Shown: positions 7,221 to 20,931 of the stretch, piece after piece
Position numbering within the stretch: position 1 is the first letter of the stretch
How the letters are laid out: each line of letters opens with the position of its first letter
DNA from: Rhynchopus euleeides
Lineage: Eukaryota; Euglenozoa; Diplonemea; Diplonemida; Diplonemidae
DNA length: 64,000 nt
Direction: 5' to 3'
Assembly: GCA_963210315.1 (NCBI GenBank)
Contig: OY723250.1
Location: 806,001-870,000 of the forward strand
Notes under the pieces: model-generated
What the model saw: only the letters and a program-made list of their open reading frames with translations
Databases searched by the model: none
What the model was told of the DNA's origin: nothing
Made by a program: the position numbers and the translations under genes

Positions 7221-10200
7221 AGAGGGGGGGGGGGGGGGCAATCCAAAGGGTTGAGAGCTTGCCCTTTTTGAATCCTCAATGCGATACATTGCAGGGCCGG
7301 GTGGGGGAGGGGAGGTGGTGGGAGATATACCGAAACCACTTTTCCCAAACCCTTCTGTGACGAGAAATATTTTTATGCAGTGAGTGCGGATCGACCACAC
7401 TGAGGCACTTAGGCCCCCCTGGGTGATGACGACCGGCACTACTGTACATAAAAACTACAGTCACACCCCACCGTGACTGTCAGATGCTACCCCACATGCA
7501 GGGTCCTTTGCAGTGTCCGCCCTAAAGGCGGTCACCCCACACATGAGATTTTTTTGATTTTGAAATGATTTTTGACTATTCTTGGGGAGGAGTGCCGGGC
7601 CCTGCTACAGAGTATCGTCTGCTGTATTGACGCGACACCCCCCGCCCCCCAACTGCAAAAGACAACAAAACACAACACGCACACCGTCGTCCAAGCCGCC
7701 CAGCCCGCAGAAGCTGGGGAGGGCGACTCGGAGCTGCAAAAGAGGTCGTGTATGCACACGACCCCCGCATAGTGCACACACACACACATCACCCCACGGA
7801 GCCCCTTCATTGATAACCTTCCCTCTGTGCACTGCAAGAAGGGTAAGGTAGAGGGGGGGGTGGAGGAGGGCAATGACGAGGGGCGACGACTGGAGGAGAA
7901 TTGGGCAAGTCCGTAAGACATATGATTATAGCCACAGGTGAAAAAAAGAGCCGGCGCGCTAAACACGAAGCTCAGGTTCATGGCACGGGAGGAATGGGGG
8001 GGGAGGGAAGGAAGACAAGGAGTAAGGAGCCAACAGTATTCTCTGCGGAAATAGCGAGTCTCTCTTTCACGGTCTTTTATTGACAAACTCCTTCGTCCCC
8101 TCCCAAAAGTTTCCTGTCGGGGGAGGCCGGTGGCGGGTGGGGCGGGCAGGTCAGATTGAGAGACAAAGGCGAATCCACCTGACTGTGGCCTGAGTTCTGG
8201 CGGTGTTGGGCGGGTGGTGTGGCGGCGTGAACCGGAACTCCTGCGGGTGGGAATCACACAAATCAGGTGGATCGCTGACATAGTGAGATAATAAGAATCG
8301 GAACACAACGCAAAGAAGAAGAGAAAGGGACAAAACCGGGAGGTGGTGTGCTGGGTGTGTGATGGGGCAGACGGAGGTTTGTTAGGAAAAATATCAAAAG
8401 GCGCTTGGTTGCAGGGCTCTGCTTTGAGGGGTTCTTCGCCATCGGTTACAGTTCGGCATTTTTTGTCGAACATTTTTTTTTGCCGTGATCGCAGTGTCCC
8501 CTGGTGAAAGGAGTCGCTGTTTGGCGGCAACACCCAGGTCGGTGTTTTCCGATTTGTTTCCACCACGAAAGGTGAAAAGAACAGAAAATGCACCACTGCC
8601 GGCACCGCGAAGACTCCCTCTTGCACTCCCTCACCCTTTGTCATGAAATGACACCAGACAGGCGTGCATAACTTTGGCATGGACCAGCAGCATTCCAGAC
8701 AAAGGGCCTTCGCTCCCAAGTGTAAAAGAAAACGACATCCCCCTCCACCCCTCTACCACCCCCTCCAGGCGCTTTGGCTCTCAAGGACGACCTAGCAGCT
8801 CCGGAGTTGCAGGAGGCAAGAGGGAAAAGACAAATTCGGTGGGGTTCAAACCACTTTCGGCAGCCCTTTTAGAGGCCGACCCTCTGTTGAAGAGTCCACC
8901 TTGTGTTATGGGCCACCTTTGGTAGGAAGCTCAGGTCAAGACCATAAAGGGCGTGTGGTGTGGCGTTAAGATGGGTAATACTAAAGATTCGGCCTTCTTT
9001 TCGTTGCAACCTCGCTTCGTTGCTTGTAACCTCTTATAAAAACTGACGGTTTATTTGAAGTTAGACGTCTTGTCTTCCTCCCTATTCAAACCAAAAAAAA
9101 CGCTGATATATGATTGTGATGAACTTTGGTGATGGTTGATAGAAGCTGATATAAACTTGAAAGGGGGGGAGGTGAGGGGTCAAATGCTGGGTGAAAAAAA
9201 CCACCCCCATCACCCCTCGCCTCACCCAAATCCAACAATAACGCTGGGGAGGGAGGATGATCCAAAAACAACAAAGGGCTGTTCACGAGACGGGGCAGCC
9301 TCTTTCAGGCATTTTCGTTATCCCCACCCCTGTACTCCCACCCCTTCTGACCCCAAGCTCGTGATCCCTAAGTCTCAGCAAAAAAACGGGAGAACTGACA
9401 ATGACATTGGTATGAGATACCAGAATAGACTATCTACTAACAGAGTATACTGGGGGCGGGAAGATGATGCCCCCCATGAGTCCACCTGATTGTATTTTGA
9501 CAACCAAACAGCAGTTCTGTGATGAACACAAAGGCGAGAAACAGCGGATCGTCGCCTTCTTCTCTGTGTCGGAACGAATCGGGGGGGGGGGGGGTAGGGG
9601 TGTTGGGGGGTGGGAAATCGAGGCAAGGGGCAGCTGAGAAGAAGAAGAAGAAGAAGAAGAGAAAAAAATCACACAAACGTGCATTTCTGTCCTGCCAGAA
9701 GATCCTTTCCATTTGCAGCAACGATGCACACCACGTGACTCTCTGAGAAGTGAGTCACATCGTAATCAGGAGACGGCTGGTCGGGGCAACGGTCGATCGG
9801 CGGGGGGGGGGGGAATCGAAAAAAAGTTCGTGTGCTCCCCAAACCAAAGAGCCTCATCTGCTCTGTCACTCCAGGGGGGTGGGGCGGGGGGGCGGGGGCG
9901 AGGGCGTGCCAAAGTCCAGCCCGACATTGTGTGGGTGCTCATGATTTGGGTGGGGAGTCCCAGCTGGTCCATAGCCTATCAACAGATAGCCCACAGGTGT
10001 GTGCATGTGTATAGTGGCCACGCTTTGAATGGACTGACCCTTCTTGGATCTTGTGCCCACCTAAGGCGGGCGTGAATGTGCGTGTGGGTGGGTACGGTTC
10101 GACTGGTCAAAAACCCTGCACAGAACTTCCCCCCCCGCTCTGTGCTTGGATTTGTGCCGTGCGACGTGGCTTCAGACGCTCCAGACGATTCGAACAAAAA

Positions 10201-13200
10201 AAACAAAATTGCCTCCCCCTGCTGAATCTCATCGCTCCCTACCCCCCCCCTCTCTTCGCACCGCCAACCCACACAACTTGCAGAGCTTATGGGATTAACG
10301 GCATACGGTATAGGGCGAGAGTCCATGAGAGGCAGTGAACGTCCCACACCTCACAGAACAGCTTGTAGTCAAGGCGAGTCGGCAAGGCGGAAGCGAGTGT
10401 GGCGTGGGGGCAATCGTCGTGATATTTTCTTTGGTGCGTGTCTTGATGTGCGTGGGGTGTATCCGCCAGATATAATTATTAATGGGGTGGGCCACCAGCT
10501 CCCAAGAGAACCAGCGCACCACCCGTGAGTGTGCATGGGCTGCATGCGTGATATGTGGGTGGGGGTGGGGGTGAGGGAGGAGAGAGTCCTTTATGTTCGT
10601 GCGCAAGGGCCCCTTGCCTCCTCCCACACCCCTGTCCGGGTGACGGACATCTGGGGGGAGGCAACATTTTGCCAACACCTTTGTGGGCGGGTGTGGGGTT
10701 GCGTGATTCGGTAAGATCCGAACGGAAAGTAACAAAGCGAACAACACATTATGCTGCCTCACACACACACAACACACACACACCCAACACCACCACCCTC
10801 GCCCCACTCTGCGGAGTGGGCATTCATGAGCCTCGATGCACTGCCCTTGCAGTATGGCCCACTTCGGGCAATGCCATCTGCCGTAGCTGCAGTGTGGTTC
10901 TGGTCGGGCGGAGGCGAAGGGATGCATCGGCTACACTGAGGAACGTGAAAGGGTGAGGGAGGTTGTAGCAGATGCGGGTGCCCTTTCTGGTGTGAAGGGG
11001 CACCCGCTGTCTGACAGGCACGCGCTGATCTCACAGTTCTGGCGTCGATAGAAGTCATCACCATTTTAAAGAAACCTTTCATCGCAAACGAGCGCACATA
11101 CACTCGGGGGGTGATGCTGACACAGGTCAAAGCAGGCACGCGGAACACGTCTTCCTTTGTTCTTGATACACAGAACAGCGGGGAAGAGTCAATGCACTTT
11201 AATGAGAATGTTGGGCGCACCGGGCGTAATCATGACACACAGCGGTGCACCGCAACACGCATGCGATTGTTTGTTTCGCAGCAGACATACACACACACAA
11301 GATTTGCGCATGGTCTACCCACTATAATCGTGGTTACCGCACATTCACGCATCATCTCTGTCGGGGATGTGCGACCCCTGAATGCGCCCACACCGCCTCC
11401 GATGCAGGCAGGCACAGAGAAAAGGGTTCCCGGGAGGTTCATTTCACTTTGCGAGGAACAACTTTCGCAAACAAACATAATACGAGTGGGGGTGCAACGC
11501 TTTTGAATAAGTTTGCCTTGTTTTCGGCAGGCAGAACCGCCAGGCTTCTGAGCGCCTTGCTGCCGTGCCGATGCGCATTCGGCGCAAGGTTGATGTGGCT
11601 CCAAATCAATCGTTTCAAGCGGAGGTGCTCCTGATGGGTCCTATTGAGCGCCAGCCATGACGCAACATCACACGATAACCACGGGAGAGAAAGTCAAGCC
11701 TACGGGGCACGAAGAAGCACACTCATGTGAGTGTGTGATGTTCTGAATGATCCAACAATGGCCTCATTGTTTCAAGGGGGGGGGGGGTTGCCCCTGCAGT
11801 TCAGTTGTGGCGTTCGCAGGTCCGGTGTTGCCCCACACCTCCCAGGTGGCCGTGATCTGCTCAACGCGTAATCGCCGGAGGCAGCCCGAGGGGGTGGTGG
11901 TCAGGCATCAACGCTAACAACGACAACGCCACCAAGGTTCCTTTGCGGTGGTCATTTCACTCAGGATTCCGATTTTGCACCTTCACGAGGCTGCATGAAT
12001 TGCGCACGGGAGGGAGGGGGGGGTGTGTGCGGATAACAAGGAGACCCACGGTTCATTTGAAAATTCTTCGGCAAAAACGTGCCACGGCATGGCCCAGCAT
12101 ATCACACCCTGTGTGTGTTTTCCATTTCAAATCACATCACTCGCAGGAGGCCATGTACAAATCTACAGGGGAGGGGTGGGGGAGGTACCCACTGTCCCGT
12201 TTGGAACCCGTTTCGAGGCGGTCAGGCATTCTGGCTTGAGTTTTGGAAAACGCGCAAACCGCTCATGGGATGCTCCAAGCTGGCAACTCCTCCCATCCCT
12301 CCCCTGCAGTGCTGCTTTGAAAAAACAACAGGTGTGGAAAAGCCCTGTCTCTGCGACAGCACATGTGCTTTTCGCAGAAGAAGGCGCCTTTACACTGTGC
12401 CAAGGCGTCATTGGCATATGAAGGTGGCACATCAAGTTCTTCCTCTGAATAGATCTGTTCTTTTTTTTGTCGCTTCGTTTGTCGTTTGTCGATTGTAACT
12501 TTGCACAAATAGCACACGTGAAAGGGATGGGGAAGGGGTGGCGTTGGGGGTGGGGGTCGCGGGAGTATTGTGAAATGAGCATGCAGAGCGAAAAAGTCAA
12601 AAAAAATAATGACGCACGGCCTCCGAGGCACGTCCATACCCCCCTCCCCATTCCACCCACCCACTCAACTCTACCTCCCTTCCCCCAGGCAGGCGTTGTG
12701 TTGACGCTTCGACACACACTTGGGGTACCTCTGGGACACCCTCAACGTCACTGCCCTGAAGGCAGCTGAGTCGGTATGGGGGTCGCTTGGCTAGCCCGCT
12801 TTGCCATCACACAGGCATCAGCAGGCTGCAGGGAGGCTCCAATGTGTGGGAGTGGGTAGTCGTCGCTGACTCGTCCAGAAAAAGAAAGAATTGCCGGCTT
12901 TCAGGCTCGCCCTGCGGCAAACATCTGGGGACGAGTGGGTTTATGAGGGCATAGTGATATTGAACGTGCCCTCCGGGCTCATATGCAGCTTGGTGGGGTG
13001 GTTGTAAGCTGCCAATAACAGGGGTGGGATTGGGGTGGGGCTGACCCCACAGGTTGTTCTGCGCTTTTTATCAGAGCTGGTAGCTCCTCTTCGCACTCAA
13101 AAAAAGACATGTGTTCGACATCAAAGGACAGCACCGTTCGGGCAAACAGCGAACGCAAAAGAGTATTTTTTTGGACACGGCCAAGTACACATTTCCTTCA

Positions 13201-16200
13201 TCTCGGAGATCTACAGGAAAGTGAGGTGGGTGGGGAAATATTCGGCGAGAGAGTAAACCAAATGAAGGCAAATCCACACAGCTTTGCGGGCGACACACAG
13301 GCACACGCAAGAAAATAAGGTGTGCTGGTGTCTTCCGGAATTCCCTCACACACACACGCGCGGGCGTGGGAAAATAGCAGCGTCACTTGGTAGGGACAGG
13401 CCAGCAACCCACTACACCCAAGCAAACACTCTGCTTGGGGAGCCGCCATTGCCCAGCTGTGCTGTCAAGAGCCCCGAACCCCTCCCCCCGAAGCTGGTGG
13501 TGATGCTGCAGCTCCGAAGAACGGCAATGCTAAAATATCACATCCACCTCGCCTACGATACGGATAAGGTGGACGGGACCCTCAAGACACAAGGCACAAA
13601 CGAAGAAGAAATGGCGCGAGAGAACGCAGATACAAAATAAGCAAAAGTCAACCGCCACGTCTACCGGGGCTTGTGGGCAGCACAGGGGACGAGATGCCAG
13701 ACCACCCTGACAACGCATGGGCGGCATGCCACACATGCAAACCCTCCCGAGTGCAGGAGCGCGGGCAGCAGTCCGCCGGGCTCATGTCCCCCATTGCTCC
13801 GCAAGCGGGCACGCTGGACTTGAGGGTCCACCAAACTTACAGAGTGTAATTGGGGACCGTGTGTGTCTCTGTCTGAGGGCGACAGGAGAGGGGTGATGGT
13901 AGTCACGACGGGTTTCCCTTTTGCCACCACAGCAGGAATGCCAAGTGTGAAAAAAATATAGCGGGACAGCGCTTTGCCGGGCAACAAAAGACAAACCCTC
14001 GCCATTTTTTTCGCACTCAAAACACACAGAACAGCCTTTTCCGAATCATCGATCGGCCTGCACACTATACACCTGCAGGCATCGCTCGTTACCAAGGCGG
14101 GGGTTCTGACGGACAGTCATACCAGGCACAATTAGACCCCCTCACTCACATCGTTGAGCTGAGGGTGGGCGTGGGAAATATCGGCATAAATACCACCAAG
14201 AAGGGGAGGTGGGGTGTCTGCGAAACAGAAGTTCCACAGGCAGGCCAGCTGAAATGTGGCCCCCTCCCAGGGGTACCATGGTATCCTGGTATCAGCTGGT
14301 GGGTGATGTATACACACACAGTTGCTCGAAGATGTAACTATTGTAGCCGGCGGCCTGTAATTATCCCAGGCGGACAATCAATACGGGCACTGCACGACCC
14401 GATCGCACCTCTATTCGGCGAGGAGATGCAAAATATAGAGACGGTGCCCGAACTGCACAGCACACATCTTAGAAGTTGCACCACCCCAGCATCCCAACTG
14501 CAGCTGGGAGAAGCACAGGCCAGCACAAGGGGCAACATATTCGACACATCTTCTCACGGGGGGGGCGGGATCGTCTGTCCCTTTATTTTCCTGCGCAGGT
14601 GGTCGATTTCAATTATTTCAGAACATCGACATCACCCACAGGCAGTCTTTTGTCCCCCCTGGAAGTCTCGGAAGGGAGAGGAGGGGGGAAGGGGAAGGCA
14701 GCAGGTCACCTACATTCGAGAAGAGGCGGCAGATAATCGCCTGGCCTTCTGCTGTAGTGACCCACCCCACGCCAGCAGCAGCACACATCAAACTCCTCAG
14801 AACAGTGCTGACGTGTATGCCCGGGTTGTTGTCTGTATACACACCCACAAGAAAGGCAAAAAAAATATCGGGCGAATGGATTGAGCCCTCATCATGGTTG
14901 GGTGAACGGGAGATCAGGGCAAGTCAATCAACCCGAGGGGGGCAGCAACTGGTGCAGTGGGTGAGGGGAGGGATTCGTGTTGTTAAGAACGTGTGGGGAT
15001 TTTGAACTCGGTGGTCTCAAACTTGCAGGGTGGGTTGGTGGGGGGTTAGGGCATCGTGGCATAAAAGAAGTCAAGCAATGCACGGGCCATCTTCCGGGAG
15101 TGCGATTTGAGCTTCGGTCCGGTTTTCTGCTGTCCGTTTACGGGCGAGAGTCTTGGGAGTAGAGGGTGTGCAAATGGGGAAACGTGGAAATGTTGTTGGA
15201 GGGCACTGATTGTATCAACGATCAACGAAGAATGTGAACTCAGATATTTTCAACCCTCCCGTGGTGGTCGGTATCGTCTACGAGCATGGTTCGTAAAAGA
15301 GTGTGCTGTCAGGGCAAGGCCCTGCAGTTTGTTGGTTGTCAAGGAGCATTTGGGGATTCTTTATGGTTTTATGGTAATCGTGGATTCAGTATTCACAGAC
15401 CAGGGAGGTATCTTCAACAGGCAGCCGACATAAAACTCTGCCAAAAAAAATAATGGATTCACCGGATATTCAATTCTGCAGTACAGCGGGAGCAAAACAG
15501 CCAGAGGAGTTTCGAAACAACGAACTCCAAAATCGAGATACACGTCGTCACAGAAATGTACAACTAATCATTCTTCTTACACAATTCAGATGACACTGCT
15601 TCGAAAAAATTCAAAAAAAAGGCATGCGCAGTTCATACGCACAGCGCTTTAGTAACACCAGACGACCTGGCTATAGCAGTGCATGGCAACACACAGTTTC
15701 ATGTGCAACGCCTGTAGTTCACGCACTCAACCGATATCATGCAAATCACAACACACACGATACTCCAGAGCAGGAGACCCGTTTCGGGCGTGCTCTGGCC
15801 TACCGGTGGCTGCTTCTGGTTTCTTTCCGCCTCCATGCCTGATTTTTCGAACCCGCTTCAAAACTGAACAAGGCAAGCCCAGACCGAATAGCTCATCGCA
15901 CTCCATGAAAAGATAAAGGGAGAGGGGGCCCTTGCTTGAACCACTGCCACACACCCCCCACCCACACCACCACCACCACTGCACCACAGCAGATAGAGCC
16001 CACCTTCTTTGCGTGCGCTATCATGTGCAGCCAAGCACATATAACACTGACTTGTGCCGAACATCCCGTATGCCTAAAGTGTGGCCATCCCTCCCCCCCG
16101 CTTCCCTCCACAGGGAACAACTCGCCCCATGCCTCGCCTGTCAACCCAGAGTGCATAGCACTCCACAGCAACCCATCGCCCGGGGTCTTTTCTTTGAAAG

Positions 16201-17518
16201 TTTCTTTTAAAAAGTTACTCTTCTCTCACTCCGCCACCACCTCCCTGCCCCTTCTGCTTGGGCCCCACCCTGCTGTGACGTGACCCACTCACTCCCTTCA
16301 CACACCCCAGGCGACGTCTGCAGCCAGTGTGAAGGCTGTGGGATCCGCCTGCGGGTGGATTCTGGTGACAGTTGGCGTGTCCCACGGCAAGGCCACACCC
16401 CGCCTCAATCTCTCTGGCTCGTTGAGCCCTGCTCCTCTGCCAGATCCTCGTGTGTTCTCATGCATCCCTTGTTTTTTTCCACCTAAACTTATAAACTCGG
16501 GTCTCCACCTGTGTGCACCTCAGTGGCGCACAGGCGACACACAAGCAGCACACAATGTGGCGATTCTCGCTGAACATTTTTTTTTACGTTCTGTTCACTT
16601 TCGGGCGGGGAGGGGAGGGAGGGAGAAAGAGAGATGCGGTAGGTTTTTAAATTCTTTTGCAACCCCCCCCCCCCCGTTGGCCCCAACAACCAAAGGAAGG
16701 GAAGGGCAGAGGGAAGGGGGAAGCGGGGGGGTGGACACACCGTCACGCTGCATGAGCTGAGGGGGTATCCAACAAACGTTCGTTTGCCCCTCTGCCCCAC
16801 ACCCCATCCCTTCCCTCCGACAGCTCAAAGATAAAAGAACAGAAGAGTGCCCTCAAGGTGCCCTCAAGGTGGCCGACAAGGGGGACCGCCAACTGCGCGT
16901 TTGGCTGGGTAGTGGTTTTGACAGCCAAAAGAAAACAGGGATCGGCAAGGCTGGATACCGGAGGGCGAGAGACGACACAGCCTCGGCATGAACACTTTGC
17001 TGAACAATTCTGTTTTTGGCAAAACGACCCACCCGCCTCGCGGGATGGGCGACCGGGGCTGGGAGAGGGGGGGGGCAGCATCCACACTGCCGAAACGCGT
17101 TGGACTCACAGAGTAAACACGAAGGGTTTGACATGACGGTCCTGGCGGGAGGACCCAACCACAGGCATTTTTTTTGGATTCACTTCAAATGACCTGGGCC
17201 CTCACAAAACTGCCCGAAAAAAACACGTGTGTAATCAGGCGGTGATCTGGGGGCAGGTTGAGGTCAACACCGTCCGGATGTAATATTCTTATTCTGCTGA
17301 TTTTAATGCTTTTTTTTTCTGTTCGATCGCCATAACACCCCCGCCTCGCAAACGATGGGTTTTAACGGTTCTGATTGAATTGATCATCACACCCCCCCCC
17401 CCCGCCCTTCCCCCCTCCCCCCCAGTCTCAGCCGCGCAGCATCACACCGTTCGTTCTAGATAGGGAATAATGAAAGAATGCCCGATCCACATTTTCCTTC
17501 GGTAATAGCAAATCGGGA
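7221..17518. other. 10 kb stretch without a recognisable gene
   Basis: No frame shows a recognisable domain or a convincing start with acceptor. Composition is uneven: GC-rich G/C-run DNA alternates with more AT-rich islands (about 8900-9130, 11640-11760, 15180-15640, 17160-17390). Small features: an ACAGTCAC/GTGACTGT hairpin near 7457-7480, CA repeats near 7770-7788 and 10760-10792, AAG repeats at about 9638-9661, and a CACACTCA/TGAGTGTG palindrome near 11707-11724. Given the proven introns in this genome, small exons of an unrecognised gene could hide here. Confidence 0.5.
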
Positions 17519-17562
17519 CACCATACCATACCGCACCACACCACACCACACCACACCACACC
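17519..17562. repeat. CCACA pentanucleotide microsatellite
   Basis: Tandem CCATA/CCGCA/CCACA units, the last few perfect, just downstream of the PAP2 gene on its strand. Confidence 0.8.
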
Positions 17563-17652
17563 TGCGCGTGAGACATACACCAACAATAACAAACCACCAA
17601 CACCCCCACCCCCCCCACTCCACATCCCTTTCTCCCCCCCCCCCCACGCCCT

Positions 17653-18549
17653 CTAAGGGGATGAAGGAATGTAGTCATTCACAATTCCGAGGCGTCTCGC
17701 GTAGGGGTGGGCGCACCAGACGTCGAGGGAGCGCGGAGCGGAGTGGCGGATCGCGACATAAAAGAGCAGCGCAGTGGCGATGCCAAACAGAGACCCGGCA
17801 GCAACCTGCTCCATGGAGTGGTCGTTCAGGATCACGCGCGAAGGGGGCACCGGGAGGAGCACCACCACAACGGCAAGCCACTTCCAGGAGCGGATGCCCC
17901 TCTCCAGCATCTCGAGGAGGATCCACACCAGAAGGCCCATCGCGAGGAGGGAGTGCGAGGAGGGCATCCCGGGGGAGACGAGGCACGACGCGAGGGGGCG
18001 GCGCTGCGGGAAATTCCGCTTGACCAACACCTCGTTGCAGATCACGACGGAGGCGACGTAGGTCATCCCTGCGAGCAGCGTGGAGGTGCGGCGGAAGACG
18101 GCACCTCCGACGATGTAGGCGCTGACAATCCACGGCACGAAGGAGTAGAGCACTGCGAGGATCTCGCTGAAGGAAGGCCCGTGGGGGACAGTCACGTCGA
18201 TGAGGGGCTGCAGGCCGATCCCACGGCACATGCCTCCCATGTGGAGGTCGACAGGGCTCGCGTTGCTGACAACGCACATCCCGAGGACGACGGAGGCGGC
18301 TGCTGCGCTGCACATTGCGGACCCAGGGATGATGATGCGGGTGACGTCGTCGAAATCGCCGTCGTTGTCGTCGGTTGTCTGGCTGAGGAAGTCGATGTCG
18401 TCAACCGCGATCTCCGCGAGGGAGACAGACCTCCCCCCGCGGCACGTCTTCATCACGTCCGACAGCGAGAGGCCCTTCCTTGACGACATGGAGGAGACCA
18501 CCATGTCAGCCAGTGAGACTTTCCGGTACGGCATCATCGTGTCCATCAT
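17653..18549 (-). CDS. PAP2-family membrane phosphatase
   Basis: 298 residues. PAP2 enzymes remove phosphate from lipid or isoprenoid phosphates at membranes. The three signature blocks are present in order: KRNFPQRRP (K-x6-RP, about residues 177-185), PSSHS (canonical PSGH, about 196-200) and SRVILNDH (SR-x5-H, about 237-244). Several hydrophobic segments surround them (about 70-95, 130-172, 200-212, 222-235, 250-268). The N-terminal 70 residues are non-membrane and Ser/Asp-rich with SLADMVVSS, SLSDVM and SLAEIAV repeats. Start set at MMDTMMPYRK because TTTTTTGTAG ends one base before it; the longer frame adds a Pro-rich leader that reads like intergenic sequence. Dolichyl-diphosphatase or lipid-phosphate phosphatase activity are both possible. 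Confidence 0.9.
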   Translation of the reverse strand: MMDTMMPYRKVSLADMVVSSMSSRKGLSLSDVMKTCRGGRSVSLAEIAVDDIDFLSQTTDDNDGDFDDVTRIIIPGSAMCSAAAASVVLGMCVVSNASPVDLHMGGMCRGIGLQPLIDVTVPHGPSFSEILAVLYSFVPWIVSAYIVGGAVFRRTSTLLAGMTYVASVVICNEVLVKRNFPQRRPLASCLVSPGMPSSHSLLAMGLLVWILLEMLERGIRSWKWLAVVVVLLPVPPSRVILNDHSMEQVAAGSLFGIATALLFYVAIRHSAPRSLDVWCAHPYARRLGIVNDYIPSSP

Positions 18550-18562
18550 CCTACAAAAAACA
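18550..18562 (-). promoter_or_regulatory. Splice acceptor (TTTTTTGTAG) of the PAP2 gene
   Basis: T-run followed by GTAG, one base from the ATG. Strongest acceptor-like site in the window and supports the short start. Confidence 0.6.
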
Positions 18563-19179
18563 ACACCTCCCAAAAGGGAGGAGAGTGCGGTGGTGAGGGG
18601 GAGGGAAGGTGGGAGAGAGGGGAAGTGCGTTTGGTTATGTTTTGGTGGGAAGGGGGGAGGGGGAGGGAGGGGAGTGAGAAGAGGGTGTGTGGGCACACCC
18701 GGGCTTGCTTTTTTGTGTATGGTGTTCGCGTGGCGCGCGTGTGTGTGTGGGGGGGGAGGGGGGGGGGGGGGCGTGGGTTAGAGTTTGCCAACACCTGTGA
18801 GGGCAGGGAGGGGAGGGGGGTGTGTATACGGTGCGTTGGCGTCACATTGGCAGGGTCTTGGCTGATCGTCAAAAGGTCAACGTCAAACTTGGGCATTTCG
18901 CGGAGGAGGCAAGGGGGGGTAACACAACACAGCGGTTGTCGAGCAGCCTCCGCAAGATTCACCTCTGTATACCAAGACTGACAGCAAGGTGCACGACAAG
19001 GAGGAGGTGTTCGAGGTGGTGATACCTTCAGTAACGAGACACTGGCTGCACTCTCCCCAATCTCAAGGGGAAGTCTCCAAGGGGGGTGGGTCGGGGGAGG
19101 GGGCGACTACGGGTCGTATGAAGGGAGTCATGCTGCTGGGCATATCAACCTCCTTGTCGCAGAGCCGCATCAGCGTAGG
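18563..19179. other. Gene-free stretch upstream of PAP2
   Basis: G-run-rich DNA (18640-18825). No supported gene on either strand. Confidence 0.45.
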
Positions 19180-19478
19180 CGCTGACGTGGGGGGGGCGAC
19201 ATCGTCGAGAAGGAGAGGGTGCGGCAGGACGAGGCGAAGGAGGGGGAGGGGTGCCAGCAGAAGGGGTGCGGGAGAGGATCGTCGCGAGGGTGGCAGCCCT
19301 CGCGAACGCACTGAGGGATAACCGGGACCGGGACAAGCGAGAGTACCCGCGAAGGGGTTTCCAGTACAGTACGGCACAGTGCAGGGGGCAGGCCATGGAA
19401 AACCGGCAAAGGCGCCGGAAGGAGGAGCTGCAGCAAGGCGAGACGGGGGACCGGAAGTGGGCTGGCCTCCGGAGATGG
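19180..19478 (+). CDS. Candidate exon of an unrecognised gene
   Basis: An open frame between an acceptor-like GCGTAG (ending 19178) and a donor-like GTATGT (starting 19479), the donor class seen in the UBC gene. The second half reads as plausible protein, rich in charged residues (VAALANALRDNRDRDKREY, RRRKEELQQGETGD), with third codon positions mostly G or C. There is no ATG in this exon's early part, no domain match, and it would run opposite to every host gene. A proline-rich minus-strand frame covers the same bases. Confidence 0.25.
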
Positions 19479-20931
19479 GTATGTCGTGTGGCCTCACGCT
19501 CACAGCGGTGTGAGGATTTGGCAGCACGGAGCACATGGAAAGCGTGAATAGAAAAGAAGACAGCGAAAAAACACGGTGGAGTGCAAGACGTGCCTCAAAT
19601 CATGGATTGGGTATGGACTCGGGCTTTGGACTCATTGCCCGTTTCGACTCCACAGTTTGACTGCTGAAGTACATGCCGGGGGCACCTCAAATGCTCTCTG
19701 TTTTGCAGCCGCTGTGATGCAGTATGAAGTCCAGTTCATGCCTTTGAAGCCAGATGATGATCGTTTGCTGCTTCGTTGAGAACTCCCAGATTTGGATCAC
19801 CCCCGCATGACAAGCGATCTGTAGATACTACGATTTGACATCCCCACTATAACAAGGTGCGCAACCACGGTGGCAACCGACAGATCTGCGGGGCATGTGA
19901 AGTGGATTGTTGCGCCGAAATGCAACGAGCAGGGACCCGCCACGTGGACTGTGCCATAGAAATGACATGTGACACATGTCACACCTGTCACTACACCGAG
20001 TCACCTCTCTTGTAAGCATCATGGAGTGGATGCAAGCTGCGCCGTGTTGCGTGCCACACCTTGCGCCAGTATATTGGTGGGAACTCGGCTCCTTCGGGTG
20101 CCGGGCCGTACAAGACTATCGGCATGCGAATGGCGCACGCGTTCGAGGGACGTTCACCTGAAGACAAGAGATGGAAAGTGCACCATCGAGTGGAACGCGT
20201 AGTGCGCATGCCATGTACAAGCACCACTGGGGCTGGTGATGCTCGTTTTATTGTGGTTGCAGAAGTCGCGTGGGGTTGATCACATGCATAGTAGCAAGAA
20301 GGAAGTCGATACGGCACGGAGCCCAGGGCTCTGGTGTCAGGTGAACCACACGGAGGAACACAGCAGGGCTGCAGCTTCGGGCACAGCAAGAAACAGTCGT
20401 GAACCGGGATCTGATATGGATGCAACCTACACATTCCGGTTCTCGTGCGCCTGTGGAGCCCACAGCGCTTGTCTGCGTGGCGGGTGCACGCTGGTCATCT
20501 GCAGGACATCACACTTTCGCGGCAAGTCCGACACTGAATCACATCAAGGGATGTGGTATTTAGTCGATTTCTACTTGCTCGGCTGCCTCGCACCGTGGGT
20601 GCGTCGTGGGTGTGCGTCATGCTGGACGACAGTACCACCGAGCGGCTGCGTGACAAGAACGTCTGGTGCGTGAGATGGGCACCTGCGGGTCATTCGATCT
20701 GTGCAGAAGCTGCCAGACGTTGCTCATCGTGTTGAGAGAGTTGTGGCACGGTGGTGTCATGCGTAACCTGGGTCAAGAAGATTACAGCGGCAATAGGACT
20801 GATAGAGTGCACCTTGCATAAGAACCTGGGCCCCAACAACTTTGGAAGCAACATCTGAGCTTGGCATGGCACAGAACAACGATCCTCCTACCGATCACTG
20901 GCCTGTTAGTTGCTTGCAAATAATGTGTCAC
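19479..20931. other. Gene-free stretch, possibly old repeat DNA
   Basis: No supported gene. Base composition is close to balanced and lacks the G-runs typical elsewhere. Short frames have no recognisable domain. Confidence 0.4.

Noticed and set aside
7532..8719. 395-codon minus-strand open frame
   Set aside because: No domain, no acceptor near the start, and content looks like translated low-complexity DNA (Pro/Ser/Cys-rich, His-Thr runs). Length alone in this skewed sequence is weak evidence.
14165..14884. 239-codon plus-strand open frame
   Set aside because: Patchwork composition without a plausible fold; covers microsatellite-like and G-run DNA.
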